Source: an uncultured Tidjanibacter sp.
GTDB taxonomy: Bacteria; Bacteroidota; Bacteroidia; Bacteroidales; Rikenellaceae
Assembly: GCA_944326085.1 (NCBI GenBank)
Contig: CALVCL010000009.1
Location: forward strand, 1-33,159
Direction of reading: 5' to 3'
Length of the DNA: 33,159 nucleotides
Both the position numbers and the translations under genes were made by a program. A model generated the notes under the pieces. The model was not told where the DNA came from. It did not search any database and worked only from the letters and a program-made list of their open reading frames with translations. Of the stretch, positions 7,102-15,780 are shown in pieces. Each line of letters opens with the position of its first letter. Within the stretch, counting starts at the first letter, position 1.

Positions 7102-9552
7102 ATGAGTAGGATGTGTAAACAGTTTTACTTTGGATTGTTTGTCGGTGCATGTCTGTTGTATGGATGCACAAAGGAAAATATTCCTGCAGGTACGGCATAC
7201 AATGAGAAGCAGACGGCATTTGATACAGGTGTGGTTAGCGGTTGGATAAGGATAAAACTTGCCGATACCGACAGGGATGCTGAAATATTGCGTACAGGTG
7301 TATTTACACGCGGGGCTGTTGCTACGGGTAATCCTCAATTGGATGCAGTGGCAGATGCTTTAGGTGTTACTGAGGTAAGGCGTGTGTTTGGCGATGGAGG
7401 CCGTTTCGAAGCCCGCCACCGTCGTTATGGATTGCATTTGTGGTATGACCTCAGGTTTGATGACAGTGTACCGGTTTCGAGGGCCGCAGACAATTTTGCA
7501 GTTTTGGAAGGTGTCGAATGCGTAGAACCTGTTATGAAGCTGGAGTCGGTCGGAGGGCAGGCATGGCCAGAGGGAGTGGTATATGAGCCAAGCAGGGTAC
7601 AGGGCGGCGAAGCGCTGCCGTTTGATGACCCTTTTCTTGCTGACCAGTGGCATTACCATAATGACGGTTCATTAGAAGGAACTGTGTCGGGTGCTGATAT
7701 GAACCTTTTCCCTGCATGGGAATATACCTGTGGCGATCCGTCTGTGGTGGTAGCCGTATTTGACTCGGGCGTGGACTATGCACATGAGGACCTTGCTGCA
7801 AATATGTGGGTCAATGAAGAGGAACTTGGAGGTACTCCTGGTGTCGATGATGATGGTAACGGCTATGTTGATGACATATACGGCTACAGTTATGTTAACG
7901 AAACTGGTGAGATACTCCCAGAGTATCATGGTACGCACGTTGCCGGTACGGTAGCGGCCGTTAACGGCAATGGTATCGGCGTGTGTGGAGTGGCTGGCGG
8001 GTCCGGTAAGGATGATGGTGTGCGAATAATGTCTATTCAGGTGTTGAGTGAGATACATCCTTCGAGTAATGATGCATCGGACGGATATGTTTATGCTGCC
8101 GACAATGGAGCGGTAATATCGCAGAACAGCTGGACGTTTACGAGCGGTACAGGTATGCCGCAGTCGTACATTACGGCAATCCAGTACTTTATCGACAATG
8201 CCGGTTGGGATGATGTCGATGGTGACGGTGTAAACGATATACAGACAGGGCCTATGGCAGGAGGCATTGTGATTTGTGCGGCAGGAAATTCGGCGGGCAG
8301 TGTCGAATATCCGGCTGCCGATGAACGTACAGTGGCTGTTACGGCTATGGGACCGGATTTTAGTGTTGAGCGTTATTCGTGCCGCGGGCCGGAGGCCGAT
8401 ATTATGGCGCCAGGAGGAGCCGAGCGTGACTTTACGGGACGAGGCTTGAGAATTTTAAGTACATTCGACAATGACGGGTACGGGTATCTGTATGGGACGT
8501 CTATGGCTTGCCCTCATGTTTCAGGTGTGGCTGCCTTGATAGTTTCACATTATGGTGGACCTGGGTTTACGGCAGAACGGTGCAGGGAAATATTGCTTAA
8601 TTCATGCCGTCCTGCAGGAGAGATAGTGAGTGAAGAGAATATTGATGTGATAGGTGTTGGCTTGTTGGATGCAGGTGCTGCATTGCAGGGAAAGCCCGAA
8701 CAGGCGCCGAATGCAGTGGAGATAATTTCTGTTGAGGTACATAGCAACACTATATCAATGGAATGGACTGTGCCTGCGGACGGTAACGGCAATGCAGTAT
8801 TGGAGTATGAGGTGGCATATAGTTCTGTCGACGGAGAAGATGTCGGTACCGAAACGGTGCCTAACAGATATGGAGTAGGAGCTACAGTGTCGTATTCCTT
8901 CCGTGTGGATAAATATAATACCGTTTATAAACTGAACGTTATCTCTAAAGACCGTTTTGGCGGACAGTCTCAGGCCGTGGAAGCTGAAGTGGAGACCGGA
9001 ACGTTCGAAAACAGTATGCCGCAAAGAGCAAAAAAACTGGAAAATATGGAGCTTGCGGTGGAAGATGGTGCCGTGCGGTTGGAATTGTCGGAATATTTTA
9101 CCGACCCTGATTTGGATAAGGGAGATGTCCTGTCATATAAGGCGGCAGCAATTAATACTGCAATTGTCAATATATTTGTAGAGAATGCCACATTGGTATT
9201 GACGCCGCTGAAGGCGGGGCATACATTGGCTACGGTAACAGCCACCGATCTTGCCGGAGCATCGGTAAGTTCTACGGTTGATATAACGGTAACCGGTGCT
9301 GCCGAAACGGCAGGAGGTTTGACATTAGGAGCAAATCCTGTTGACAGTGACCTCGCAGTGCAGGTGGATGGTCTGAATGGCGAGGTGCATGTAAAGTTGT
9401 ATGATGCGGCCGCCCGTACAATTGTGGATGAAATGATAGACTTTGTCGGCGGTGAAGGATACGTCAATGTCGAAGGTCTGTCTAGCGGTATATATACTGT
9501 GGCCGTATATACAGGCCATGAAATGTTGAGCGGTACATTCGTTAAAAAATAA
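7102..9552 (+). CDS. Subtilisin-like S8 serine protease, lipoprotein with T9SS-type C-terminal domain (array copy C)
   Basis: 816 residues from the ATG giving MSRMCKQF; the ATG at 7111 is an equally possible start three residues later. The signal peptide ends LLYGC (Cys22), followed by TKEN. The triad is Asp221 (AVFDSG, the only copy with the usual Ser after Asp), His276 (HGTHVAG) and Ser467 (GTSMACPHVSG). A calcium-type loop DDVDGDGVND precedes GPMAGG. Only one cadherin/Ig-like domain (about 638-735) follows the Fn3-like domain (533-630), so it is about 100 residues shorter than A and B. The sorting domain (738-816) has NPVD, LYDAAAR and ends GTFVKK. It is separated from copy B by a terminator and from copy D by 90 bases with no obvious terminator. 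Confidence 0.92.
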   Translation: MSRMCKQFYFGLFVGACLLYGCTKENIPAGTAYNEKQTAFDTGVVSGWIRIKLADTDRDAEILRTGVFTRGAVATGNPQLDAVADALGVTEVRRVFGDGGRFEARHRRYGLHLWYDLRFDDSVPVSRAADNFAVLEGVECVEPVMKLESVGGQAWPEGVVYEPSRVQGGEALPFDDPFLADQWHYHNDGSLEGTVSGADMNLFPAWEYTCGDPSVVVAVFDSGVDYAHEDLAANMWVNEEELGGTPGVDDDGNGYVDDIYGYSYVNETGEILPEYHGTHVAGTVAAVNGNGIGVCGVAGGSGKDDGVRIMSIQVLSEIHPSSNDASDGYVYAADNGAVISQNSWTFTSGTGMPQSYITAIQYFIDNAGWDDVDGDGVNDIQTGPMAGGIVICAAGNSAGSVEYPAADERTVAVTAMGPDFSVERYSCRGPEADIMAPGGAERDFTGRGLRILSTFDNDGYGYLYGTSMACPHVSGVAALIVSHYGGPGFTAERCREILLNSCRPAGEIVSEENIDVIGVGLLDAGAALQGKPEQAPNAVEIISVEVHSNTISMEWTVPADGNGNAVLEYEVAYSSVDGEDVGTETVPNRYGVGATVSYSFRVDKYNTVYKLNVISKDRFGGQSQAVEAEVETGTFENSMPQRAKKLENMELAVEDGAVRLELSEYFTDPDLDKGDVLSYKAAAINTAIVNIFVENATLVLTPLKAGHTLATVTATDLAGASVSSTVDITVTGAAETAGGLTLGANPVDSDLAVQVDGLNGEVHVKLYDAAARTIVDEMIDFVGGEGYVNVEGLSSGIYTVAVYTGHEMLSGTFVKK

Positions 9553-9642
9553 TATGGCGTATGTGTCTGTTAGATGTATCTGTAGTATTTGCGTGATGGT
9601 AAATTGAAATATGTGTAAAACTTTAATAAATAAATCATACTG

Positions 9643-12105
9643 ATGAAAAAATTACAATATTCATTTATGTTCCTGCTCGCGTTGGGCCTGGCATCCTGCG
9701 CGAAGGATGATATGGGGGTGGTCGAACCCGCTAAGCCGGAGGTTCCCTATATGATGCAGGGCGATGTCGTTGATGGCTGGATAAGGATAAAGTTGAGCGA
9801 GGATGCAGTTCAACCCCAAACTGGCGCTTTTACAAGAGGTGAGGCAAATACAGGCAATGTAGATCTTGACCGTATAGCTCAAAAGCTTGGAGCAACTGAA
9901 GTGCGTCCTGTCTTCAATGTCGGTGGCAAGTATGAGGCTCGTCATCGTAAATATGGCTTGCACTTGTGGTACGATGTAAAGTTCGATGAAACAGTGCCTG
10001 TGTCGAGGGCTGCATCGGAATTTGTTGATATGTCCGATATAGAGGTTGTTGAACCCATATACAGGGCTTATAGTACAGATGATCTGGTATCCGTACCTCG
10101 TGAGGTTATATATATGCCTTCGAATGTTGTATTGAGCAGTGATGATGCTACTGCTCCATTCAATGACCCTATGCTGGCTCAACAGTGGCATTATCATAAT
10201 GACGGCTCCATTTCCGGAACTGTTGCCGGTGCAGATATTAATTTGTTTGAGGCCTGGAAAGTGGAAGCAGGAAAACCTGAAGTAATTGTTTCCGTACATG
10301 ACGAAGGTATTCAGATTGACCATCCTGACCTTGCAGACCATATTTGGGTAAACCAAACTCCAGGTCAAGAGGGCGTGGATGATTATTACAATGATGTAAA
10401 CGGTTGGTGTTTTGTGTATAATCAGCCAGAAATCACAGTGGATACTCACGGTACTCACGTATCGGGTACTATTGCTGCCGTCAATAACAATGGTATCGGT
10501 GTATGCGGTGTTGCCGGCGGAACCGGTGTAGGCGATGGCGCGAGGATAATGAGCTGCCAAATTATCGACGGCGCAAACAATACACTGTTTGCTTCGGACA
10601 ACAACATTTGCAACTCTTACATATATGCTGCCGATCACGGAGCCGTTATCTCGCAGAACAGCTGGACTATAGGCTCGACAGCCGGTATGCCGCAATCGTA
10701 TGGCGTAGCATTTGAATATTTCAACGAAAACGCAGGTATGGACGATACCGATGGCGATGGTGAAAATGATAAGCAGACAGGACCTATGGCAGGTGGCCTT
10801 ATAATGTTTGCAGCGGGCAATGCCGGCGGTCCGACACTGCTCCCTGCAGCAGATGACAGGGTTATCGCAGTGGCTGCCATGGCACCGACTTATCAGTTGG
10901 GCACGTATTCGTCACATGGTGAGGATATAGATGTTTTGGCTCCTGGCGGAGGCGGTTCGAACTATTCCAACAGTCTGCAGATACTCAGTACCTATGCCGT
11001 TGATTCGTATGCTTCCATATATGGGACCTCTATGGCCTGTCCGCATGTTTCCGGTGTAGCCGCACTTATAGTCTCGCACTTTGGCAAGGAAGGCTTTACT
11101 GCAGAAGAATGTAAGAAGCGTTTGCTTGAATCATGTCGTCCTATGGGCGGTTTGATACCTGCTTCCGACCTTGGAAGTGTAGGTTACGGTCTTGTAGATG
11201 CAGCAGCTGCGCTTATGGACGATCCCAAGGCCGCTCCTGCCAGTGTTACCGAGATGTCGGCAGAAGCAAACAAAAATATCGTTACCGTTACATGGGTAGT
11301 TCCGGCTGATGCCAATGACTGTGCCGTATTTGATTATGTAGTGACATTTACTCCTGAAGATGGCGGTGAACCCATAGTGCAGGAGGTGAGAAATCTTTAC
11401 GGAGCTGGTGATAAGGTTTCGTATGATATAACGGTAGGTTATAACAAAGTTTATTCTGTAGCCGTAGTGGCTCGAGATCGTTGGGGTAACGTATCGGCTG
11501 AAACTGAATTGGCCGGAACGATAGCAACCGAAAACTTCGTCAATTCGGCACCTAGACTTTTGCAGCAGATACCGTCAATGACAATAGAAGAAGCTGGAGA
11601 GGCAAATATGCAACAGGTTGACCTGGGAAATTATATTTACGATTCCAATGTGAAAGATGGCGATGTGCTGACCTATACGATAAAAGTAGGTAATGCACAG
11701 GTCGCAGTTGTAACAGAAGCAGAAGGTATTCTGTATGTTAATCCAAGGTCAAAAGGCACTACATCAGTAGCGATTGTAGCTACCGATATTGCAGGAGCCT
11801 CGGTGGAAACATCGTTTAATGTATCGGTACTTTCAGGTTCTGCTCCGATTCCTGATGCTTCGGGAGTAGTTCTTGACATGAATCCTGTAGAAGATATTCT
11901 GGGATTCTCTGTATCCGGTGCCAGTGCAGCTACTGTTGAGATAACTATATTCGATGCAGCTGCCCGTACCGTTGCAAAGGAAAGTGTAGCGCTTGACAAC
12001 AGTGAAAAGGGCGAAATTACCGTACAAACGTTAGCTCCCGGTCTATACACACTTCGCATTAACTATAACGGGCAGTTGCTGAATACGACATTCGTTAAGA
12101 AATAA
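9643..12105 (+). CDS. Subtilisin-like S8 serine protease, lipoprotein with T9SS-type C-terminal domain (array copy D)
   Basis: 820 residues. The N-terminus MKKLQYSFM with lipobox GLASC (Cys19) is followed by AKDD, the most acidic post-cysteine stretch of the five. The triad is Asp220 (VSVHDEG), His269 (HGTHVSG) and Ser463 (GTSMACPHVSG), with oxyanion Asn in AAGN. The residue after the catalytic Asp is Glu rather than Ser or Thr. A DxDxDG loop (DDTDGDGEND) precedes GPMAGG. An Fn3-like domain (about 533-630), one cadherin/Ig-like domain (635-740) and the sorting domain (741-820, NPVED, IFDAAAR, LYTLRI, TTFVKK) complete it. Copy E begins only 15 bases after its stop, so D and E are almost certainly co-transcribed. 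Confidence 0.92.
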   Translation: MKKLQYSFMFLLALGLASCAKDDMGVVEPAKPEVPYMMQGDVVDGWIRIKLSEDAVQPQTGAFTRGEANTGNVDLDRIAQKLGATEVRPVFNVGGKYEARHRKYGLHLWYDVKFDETVPVSRAASEFVDMSDIEVVEPIYRAYSTDDLVSVPREVIYMPSNVVLSSDDATAPFNDPMLAQQWHYHNDGSISGTVAGADINLFEAWKVEAGKPEVIVSVHDEGIQIDHPDLADHIWVNQTPGQEGVDDYYNDVNGWCFVYNQPEITVDTHGTHVSGTIAAVNNNGIGVCGVAGGTGVGDGARIMSCQIIDGANNTLFASDNNICNSYIYAADHGAVISQNSWTIGSTAGMPQSYGVAFEYFNENAGMDDTDGDGENDKQTGPMAGGLIMFAAGNAGGPTLLPAADDRVIAVAAMAPTYQLGTYSSHGEDIDVLAPGGGGSNYSNSLQILSTYAVDSYASIYGTSMACPHVSGVAALIVSHFGKEGFTAEECKKRLLESCRPMGGLIPASDLGSVGYGLVDAAAALMDDPKAAPASVTEMSAEANKNIVTVTWVVPADANDCAVFDYVVTFTPEDGGEPIVQEVRNLYGAGDKVSYDITVGYNKVYSVAVVARDRWGNVSAETELAGTIATENFVNSAPRLLQQIPSMTIEEAGEANMQQVDLGNYIYDSNVKDGDVLTYTIKVGNAQVAVVTEAEGILYVNPRSKGTTSVAIVATDIAGASVETSFNVSVLSGSAPIPDASGVVLDMNPVEDILGFSVSGASAATVEITIFDAAARTVAKESVALDNSEKGEITVQTLAPGLYTLRINYNGQLLNTTFVKK

Positions 12106-12120
12106 CTTTGATTTCAATTT

Positions 12121-14655
12121 ATGGTAAAGAGAAAATATGCAGCCATTTTGGCTCTTATGGCGTTTGCTGCCGCTGTGTCGTGTACCAGGGAAGAAATCCT
12201 TGGTACACAGACAGGACAGAATGAAACATATGTGCCGGATGGTGCCGGAGTTGTAGAAGGCTGGGTAAGGGTAAAACTTACGGATGGCAGCAATCCTCTA
12301 CCTGTGGGTACTTTTACTAGGGGAAACATTGCCTCCGGTGATGCCGAACTCGATGCAGTTGCATCTATGCTCGGTGCTACGGAGGTGAAACGTGTTTTCA
12401 ACGATGGCGGCAGGTTTGCAGAGCGTCGTCGCAAATGGGGACTCCATTTGTGGTATGATGTGAAGTTCGATGAGTCTTTGCCTGTATCTCGAGCAGTATC
12501 TGAGTTAGGAACTTTGGAAAATGTCGCATATGCACAACCGATACCTCAGATTAAGATATTGGATGCAGAACCAGGTATACCTTCAGAGATGGTATTCGTG
12601 CCATCGCAGATGAAGATTACTCGTCCTGAAGAAATGTTTTTTAATGACCCTGAGTTGTCGATGCAGTGGCATTACAACAATACAGGGTCAATGTCTGGGA
12701 GTGTAGCCGGTTCCGACATAAATGCTTTTGCTGCATGGGATAAAACTGCAGGCAATCCTGCAGTAATTGTGGCTGTGACTGATGAAGGTATACAGTACGA
12801 CCATCCTGATCTTGCAGCCAATATTTGGGTGAACGAGGCCGAAAAGAACGGTACTCCAGGTGAAGATGACGACAATAACGGTTATGTCGATGACGTGTAT
12901 GGGTGGAATACCGTATATAATAAACCGGAAATAATCCCTATGTCTCATGGTACGCATGTTGCAGGTACAGTGGCTGCCGTTAACAATAACGGAGTCGGCG
13001 TGTGCGGCGTGGCCGGAGGTACAGGCAAGAATGACGGTGCGAAAATCATGATAGTTCAGATTTATGACGATACCGACCCGTCAATAAAGGAAAATGCTGC
13101 AACACGTCCGGATGCGTTCGTATATGCTGCCGATAACGGTGCGGTAATCAGTCAGAACAGTTGGGCATACATGGCAGGTACCGCTTTGGATGGTGCAGTG
13201 TCGGATGCAATAGATTACTTTATTGCAAATGCCGGTTGGGATGATAAGGATGGTGACGGAGAAAATGACACTTATGTCGGTCCGATGGATGGCGGAATAA
13301 TGTGTTTTGCTGCTGGTAATGAGAATTCCGGTGTATTGCAGCCAGCTGCTGATCCGAGAGTCATAGGCGTGGCAGCTGTCGGAGTTGAATATAAAAAAGG
13401 CGCGTATTCCAATTACGGAGAAAGCATTGATATCAGCGCTCCAGGCGGTACGTATGCGAGCGGTGGAAACAATAATACGACTCATCAGATTTACAGCACA
13501 GACATTAATGGAACTTATTCATACAAGTATGGTACTTCCATGGCAACGCCTCATGTTTCAGGCGTAGCAGCTCTTATAATTTCTTACTATGGAGACTTGG
13601 ATGGTGGAACTCCCGCATTTACTGAAGAACAATGCAAGGAGATACTTTTAAGAAGCTATCGGTCTATCGGTGCCTACAATAAACAGTATGAAGGTAAGCT
13701 TGGCATCGGGTTGTTGGATGCAGGATTGATTTTTGCTGAAAATCCTGAAACAGCACCTGCTGAGGCAACTAACCCTACGGGCAGTGTGTTGGAGAATTTC
13801 GTTACTCTTCAGTGGACTGCTCCTGCCGATGGTAATGGAGAAGCAGTAGCTTCGTTCCGAGTACGCTATGTCGGTGAGGGGATAGGCAAACGTGAAGGTC
13901 TCGATCCTGTGAAAGGCGAATTCTTGCTCAATAATGAAATGGCCCCAGGTGAAACATTCTCGTACAGATGGACCGGTATTTATAATACTGAATATACTTT
14001 CAATGTTTCGGCAATAGACCGTTATGGTAATGAGTCTGCCGGCGAAGTTGGTTTCACATGTCAGACAGGTGACTTTACAAACTCAAAACCGAGCCGAGTA
14101 AAGGCATTCGATGATTTGGTAATAGCAGCTGCCGGCGAAGATAATGCAGTTACATTCACATTGACGGAATATTTTTCAGATTCCGATATTGAGAAGGGAG
14201 ATGCACTTCGATATGAAATTATCAACCAGAACGAGGATATCGTTAAGGTAGAAGTTTCAAAAGATGGCATTATGACTGTTACTCCTCTTGCAAAAGGTTC
14301 GCTGCGTATTATGGTTAACTGTTATGACCTTAGTGGAGAGATGGTCCAGAACGGTATGAGTATAACCGTGCAGAATGGTCCGACCCCTTCTGAGCCGGTT
14401 GAACCCGGAGCAGCAGAAAGTATACAGCTTAGATTCAATCCTGTTGTCGAAGAACTTGGGATTGTAATAGGAGACAAGAGTATGACTGCCGAGTTGACAG
14501 TTTATGATGCTGCTGCTCGTTTGGTAATGCAGCGTAGTGTGGCTTTCACTGACGGTAATGCTACGGTAGATGTAAAGGCACTTGCCCCTGGTATCTACTC
14601 TTTGGTAGTGAGCTACGGTGATATACGTCTTAACACTACCTTCGTTAAGAAATAA
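12121..14655 (+). CDS. Subtilisin-like S8 serine protease, lipoprotein with T9SS-type C-terminal domain (array copy E)
   Basis: 844 residues, last gene of the array. The signal peptide MVKRKYAAILALMAF ends AAVSC (Cys21), followed by TREE. The triad is Asp221 (VAVTDEG), His276 (HGTHVAG) and Ser473 (GTSMATPHVSG), with oxyanion Asn in AAGN. The calcium-type loop reads DDKDGDGEND, and the following motif is GPMDGG where the other four have GPMAGG. An Fn3-like domain (about 547-655) has a longer insertion than in copies C and D. One cadherin/Ig-like domain (655-755) and the sorting domain (767-844: VYDAAAR, GIYSLVV, TTFVKK) follow. In the sorting domain NPVVEE replaces the NPVD/E motif. A strong terminator follows, closing the D-E unit. 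Confidence 0.92.
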   Translation: MVKRKYAAILALMAFAAAVSCTREEILGTQTGQNETYVPDGAGVVEGWVRVKLTDGSNPLPVGTFTRGNIASGDAELDAVASMLGATEVKRVFNDGGRFAERRRKWGLHLWYDVKFDESLPVSRAVSELGTLENVAYAQPIPQIKILDAEPGIPSEMVFVPSQMKITRPEEMFFNDPELSMQWHYNNTGSMSGSVAGSDINAFAAWDKTAGNPAVIVAVTDEGIQYDHPDLAANIWVNEAEKNGTPGEDDDNNGYVDDVYGWNTVYNKPEIIPMSHGTHVAGTVAAVNNNGVGVCGVAGGTGKNDGAKIMIVQIYDDTDPSIKENAATRPDAFVYAADNGAVISQNSWAYMAGTALDGAVSDAIDYFIANAGWDDKDGDGENDTYVGPMDGGIMCFAAGNENSGVLQPAADPRVIGVAAVGVEYKKGAYSNYGESIDISAPGGTYASGGNNNTTHQIYSTDINGTYSYKYGTSMATPHVSGVAALIISYYGDLDGGTPAFTEEQCKEILLRSYRSIGAYNKQYEGKLGIGLLDAGLIFAENPETAPAEATNPTGSVLENFVTLQWTAPADGNGEAVASFRVRYVGEGIGKREGLDPVKGEFLLNNEMAPGETFSYRWTGIYNTEYTFNVSAIDRYGNESAGEVGFTCQTGDFTNSKPSRVKAFDDLVIAAAGEDNAVTFTLTEYFSDSDIEKGDALRYEIINQNEDIVKVEVSKDGIMTVTPLAKGSLRIMVNCYDLSGEMVQNGMSITVQNGPTPSEPVEPGAAESIQLRFNPVVEELGIVIGDKSMTAELTVYDAAARLVMQRSVAFTDGNATVDVKALAPGIYSLVVSYGDIRLNTTFVKK

Positions 14656-14679
14656 TTCATCAGTATTATTTATATGCCG

Positions 14680-14718
14680 AGAGGGCGGGAAACATTTGGT
14701 TTCCCGCCCTCTGTTTTT
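14680..14718 (+). terminator. Strong intrinsic terminator after copy E
   Basis: AGAGGGCGGGAAAC (14680-14693) and its perfect complement (14699-14712) form a 14-bp GC-rich stem with a 5-base loop, followed by GTTTTT. It ends the protease array. It lies directly next to the 3' end of the convergent flavin reductase gene, so it may also serve that transcript. Confidence 0.92.
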
Positions 14719-15265
14719 ATAATCCCGGAGGAAGTTTGTCGGCCATTAGTTCGCGGCAGTTGAATGTTTCGCCGTCCGCAACAAAACTGCCATCACCTAT
14801 CGCATGTATCATGCGACGGTCATGACAGTCAGGGTTGACTGTTACACGAGTGACTTTCATTATTATGAAACCATACTTTTCGATGCAATCAACTACTTTA
14901 CACTCAAGGCAGGCAATGCATCCGTCGATTAAGGGGGCATTTACAGTGACGGCAGGCAGTGGAGTGGGGCCGAACATATTGAATTTATCGATATTTGCTC
15001 CGCTGACATCACCTATGCGTACTACCGTTTCAAGCATGGTGACTGGAGGAATGCAAACAACGCATTCACGTGTATTCATGATGGCTCGGAAAGAGTAGTT
15101 CCATTCTCCTGTGGTTATGACAATGTGTTGCGAAAAGTCTATCGCCATTGTCCATGATATGGTCATTACGTTGTTTCGGTGTCCATCGAATGTACTGACC
15201 AAAACTACAGGACCTAGTTCGATGAACGTAATGGCACGTTCTATTGCAACCTCAGTTGTATGTAT
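14717..15265 (-). CDS. Flavin reductase-like FMN-binding split-barrel protein, start codon unclear
   Basis: The frame matches the flavin reductase/flavoredoxin family: GPVVLVSTFDGHRNNVMTIS, then TTGEWNYSF and TRECVVCIPP, VVRIGDVSG, DKFNMFG, PLPAVTVNAPLI. Such proteins bind FMN and reduce it or related substrates with NAD(P)H. Homologous sequence continues upstream of the first standard start in frame (TTG at 15200-15202), because ITFIELGPVV is conserved in the family. No ATG, GTG or TTG exists further upstream before the preceding gene's stop. The coordinate given begins at an ATA codon (15263-15265) where an ATG would be expected, giving 182 residues. Either an ATA/ATT start is used or the start codon has been lost. 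It is last in the hflX-upp-GNAT run. Cellular role and electron partner are unknown. Confidence 0.78.
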   Translation of the reverse strand: MHTTEVAIERAITFIELGPVVLVSTFDGHRNNVMTISWTMAIDFSQHIVITTGEWNYSFRAIMNTRECVVCIPPVTMLETVVRIGDVSGANIDKFNMFGPTPLPAVTVNAPLIDGCIACLECKVVDCIEKYGFIIMKVTRVTVNPDCHDRRMIHAIGDGSFVADGETFNCRELMADKLPPGL

Positions 15266-15276
15266 AAAAATAAATA

Positions 15277-15780
15277 TTATTTGTTTATCTCGAAAGCGAT
15301 ACGTTCTGAACCATCATCCTGATATATTGTGCCGCATTCTGTAAAACCGTTTCTGACAAGTAGGCTACGCATTGGAATGTTGTCTCGATGAGTGTCTGCA
15401 CGCAGATGCGTGTCTTGGGTCATACACCAAAGGAGACATGCTGTTGCCATGCCTGTACGGCGTTCCGTACAGGCCATACGGTGAATTACATGGTACGATG
15501 TATCTGACAGCCACTGGCCGTTGAAGATGTGGAGATAGGTCGGTTCCGGTGACGGGATGAGGGCAAATGTAGCAACTATGACGCCTTTGCGGTTTTCAGC
15601 TACATACGACCAGCCGCTTCTGATATCATCTTCTACACGGTCACGTCCCGGATAACCATTGGCCCATTGTGTCGGGTTGCCGTTGCTGTGCATGAAGTCG
15701 GCGGCTTCGGACAGTATTGTCATTATGCGGTCAATGTCAGCAACAGTAGCCGGACGTATGATTATATTCTGGTTATTCAT
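15277..15780 (-). CDS. GNAT-family N-acetyltransferase
   Basis: 167 residues from the ATG at 15780 (MNNQNIIIRPATVADIDRI), a classic GNAT opening strand and helix. The acetyl-CoA-binding motif A appears as TERRTGMATACLL (R-x-x-G-x-A), and the C-terminal NIPMRSLLVRNGF-x-x-C-G-T-I segment is motif B. The ATG overlaps the 3' end of upp by 8 bases (ATGAATAA), suggesting translational coupling. A longer reading starting further upstream would run deep into upp in another frame and is not credible. Substrate cannot be predicted; it could be a small amine, a peptide or a protein N-terminus. Confidence 0.88.
   Translation of the reverse strand: MNNQNIIIRPATVADIDRIMTILSEAADFMHSNGNPTQWANGYPGRDRVEDDIRSGWSYVAENRKGVIVATFALIPSPEPTYLHIFNGQWLSDTSYHVIHRMACTERRTGMATACLLWCMTQDTHLRADTHRDNIPMRSLLVRNGFTECGTIYQDDGSERIAFEINK

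Noticed and set aside
1256..14655. One or more array copies being pseudogenes
   Set aside because: All five frames are uninterrupted from signal peptide to C-terminal sorting domain and keep the catalytic triad and oxyanion Asn.
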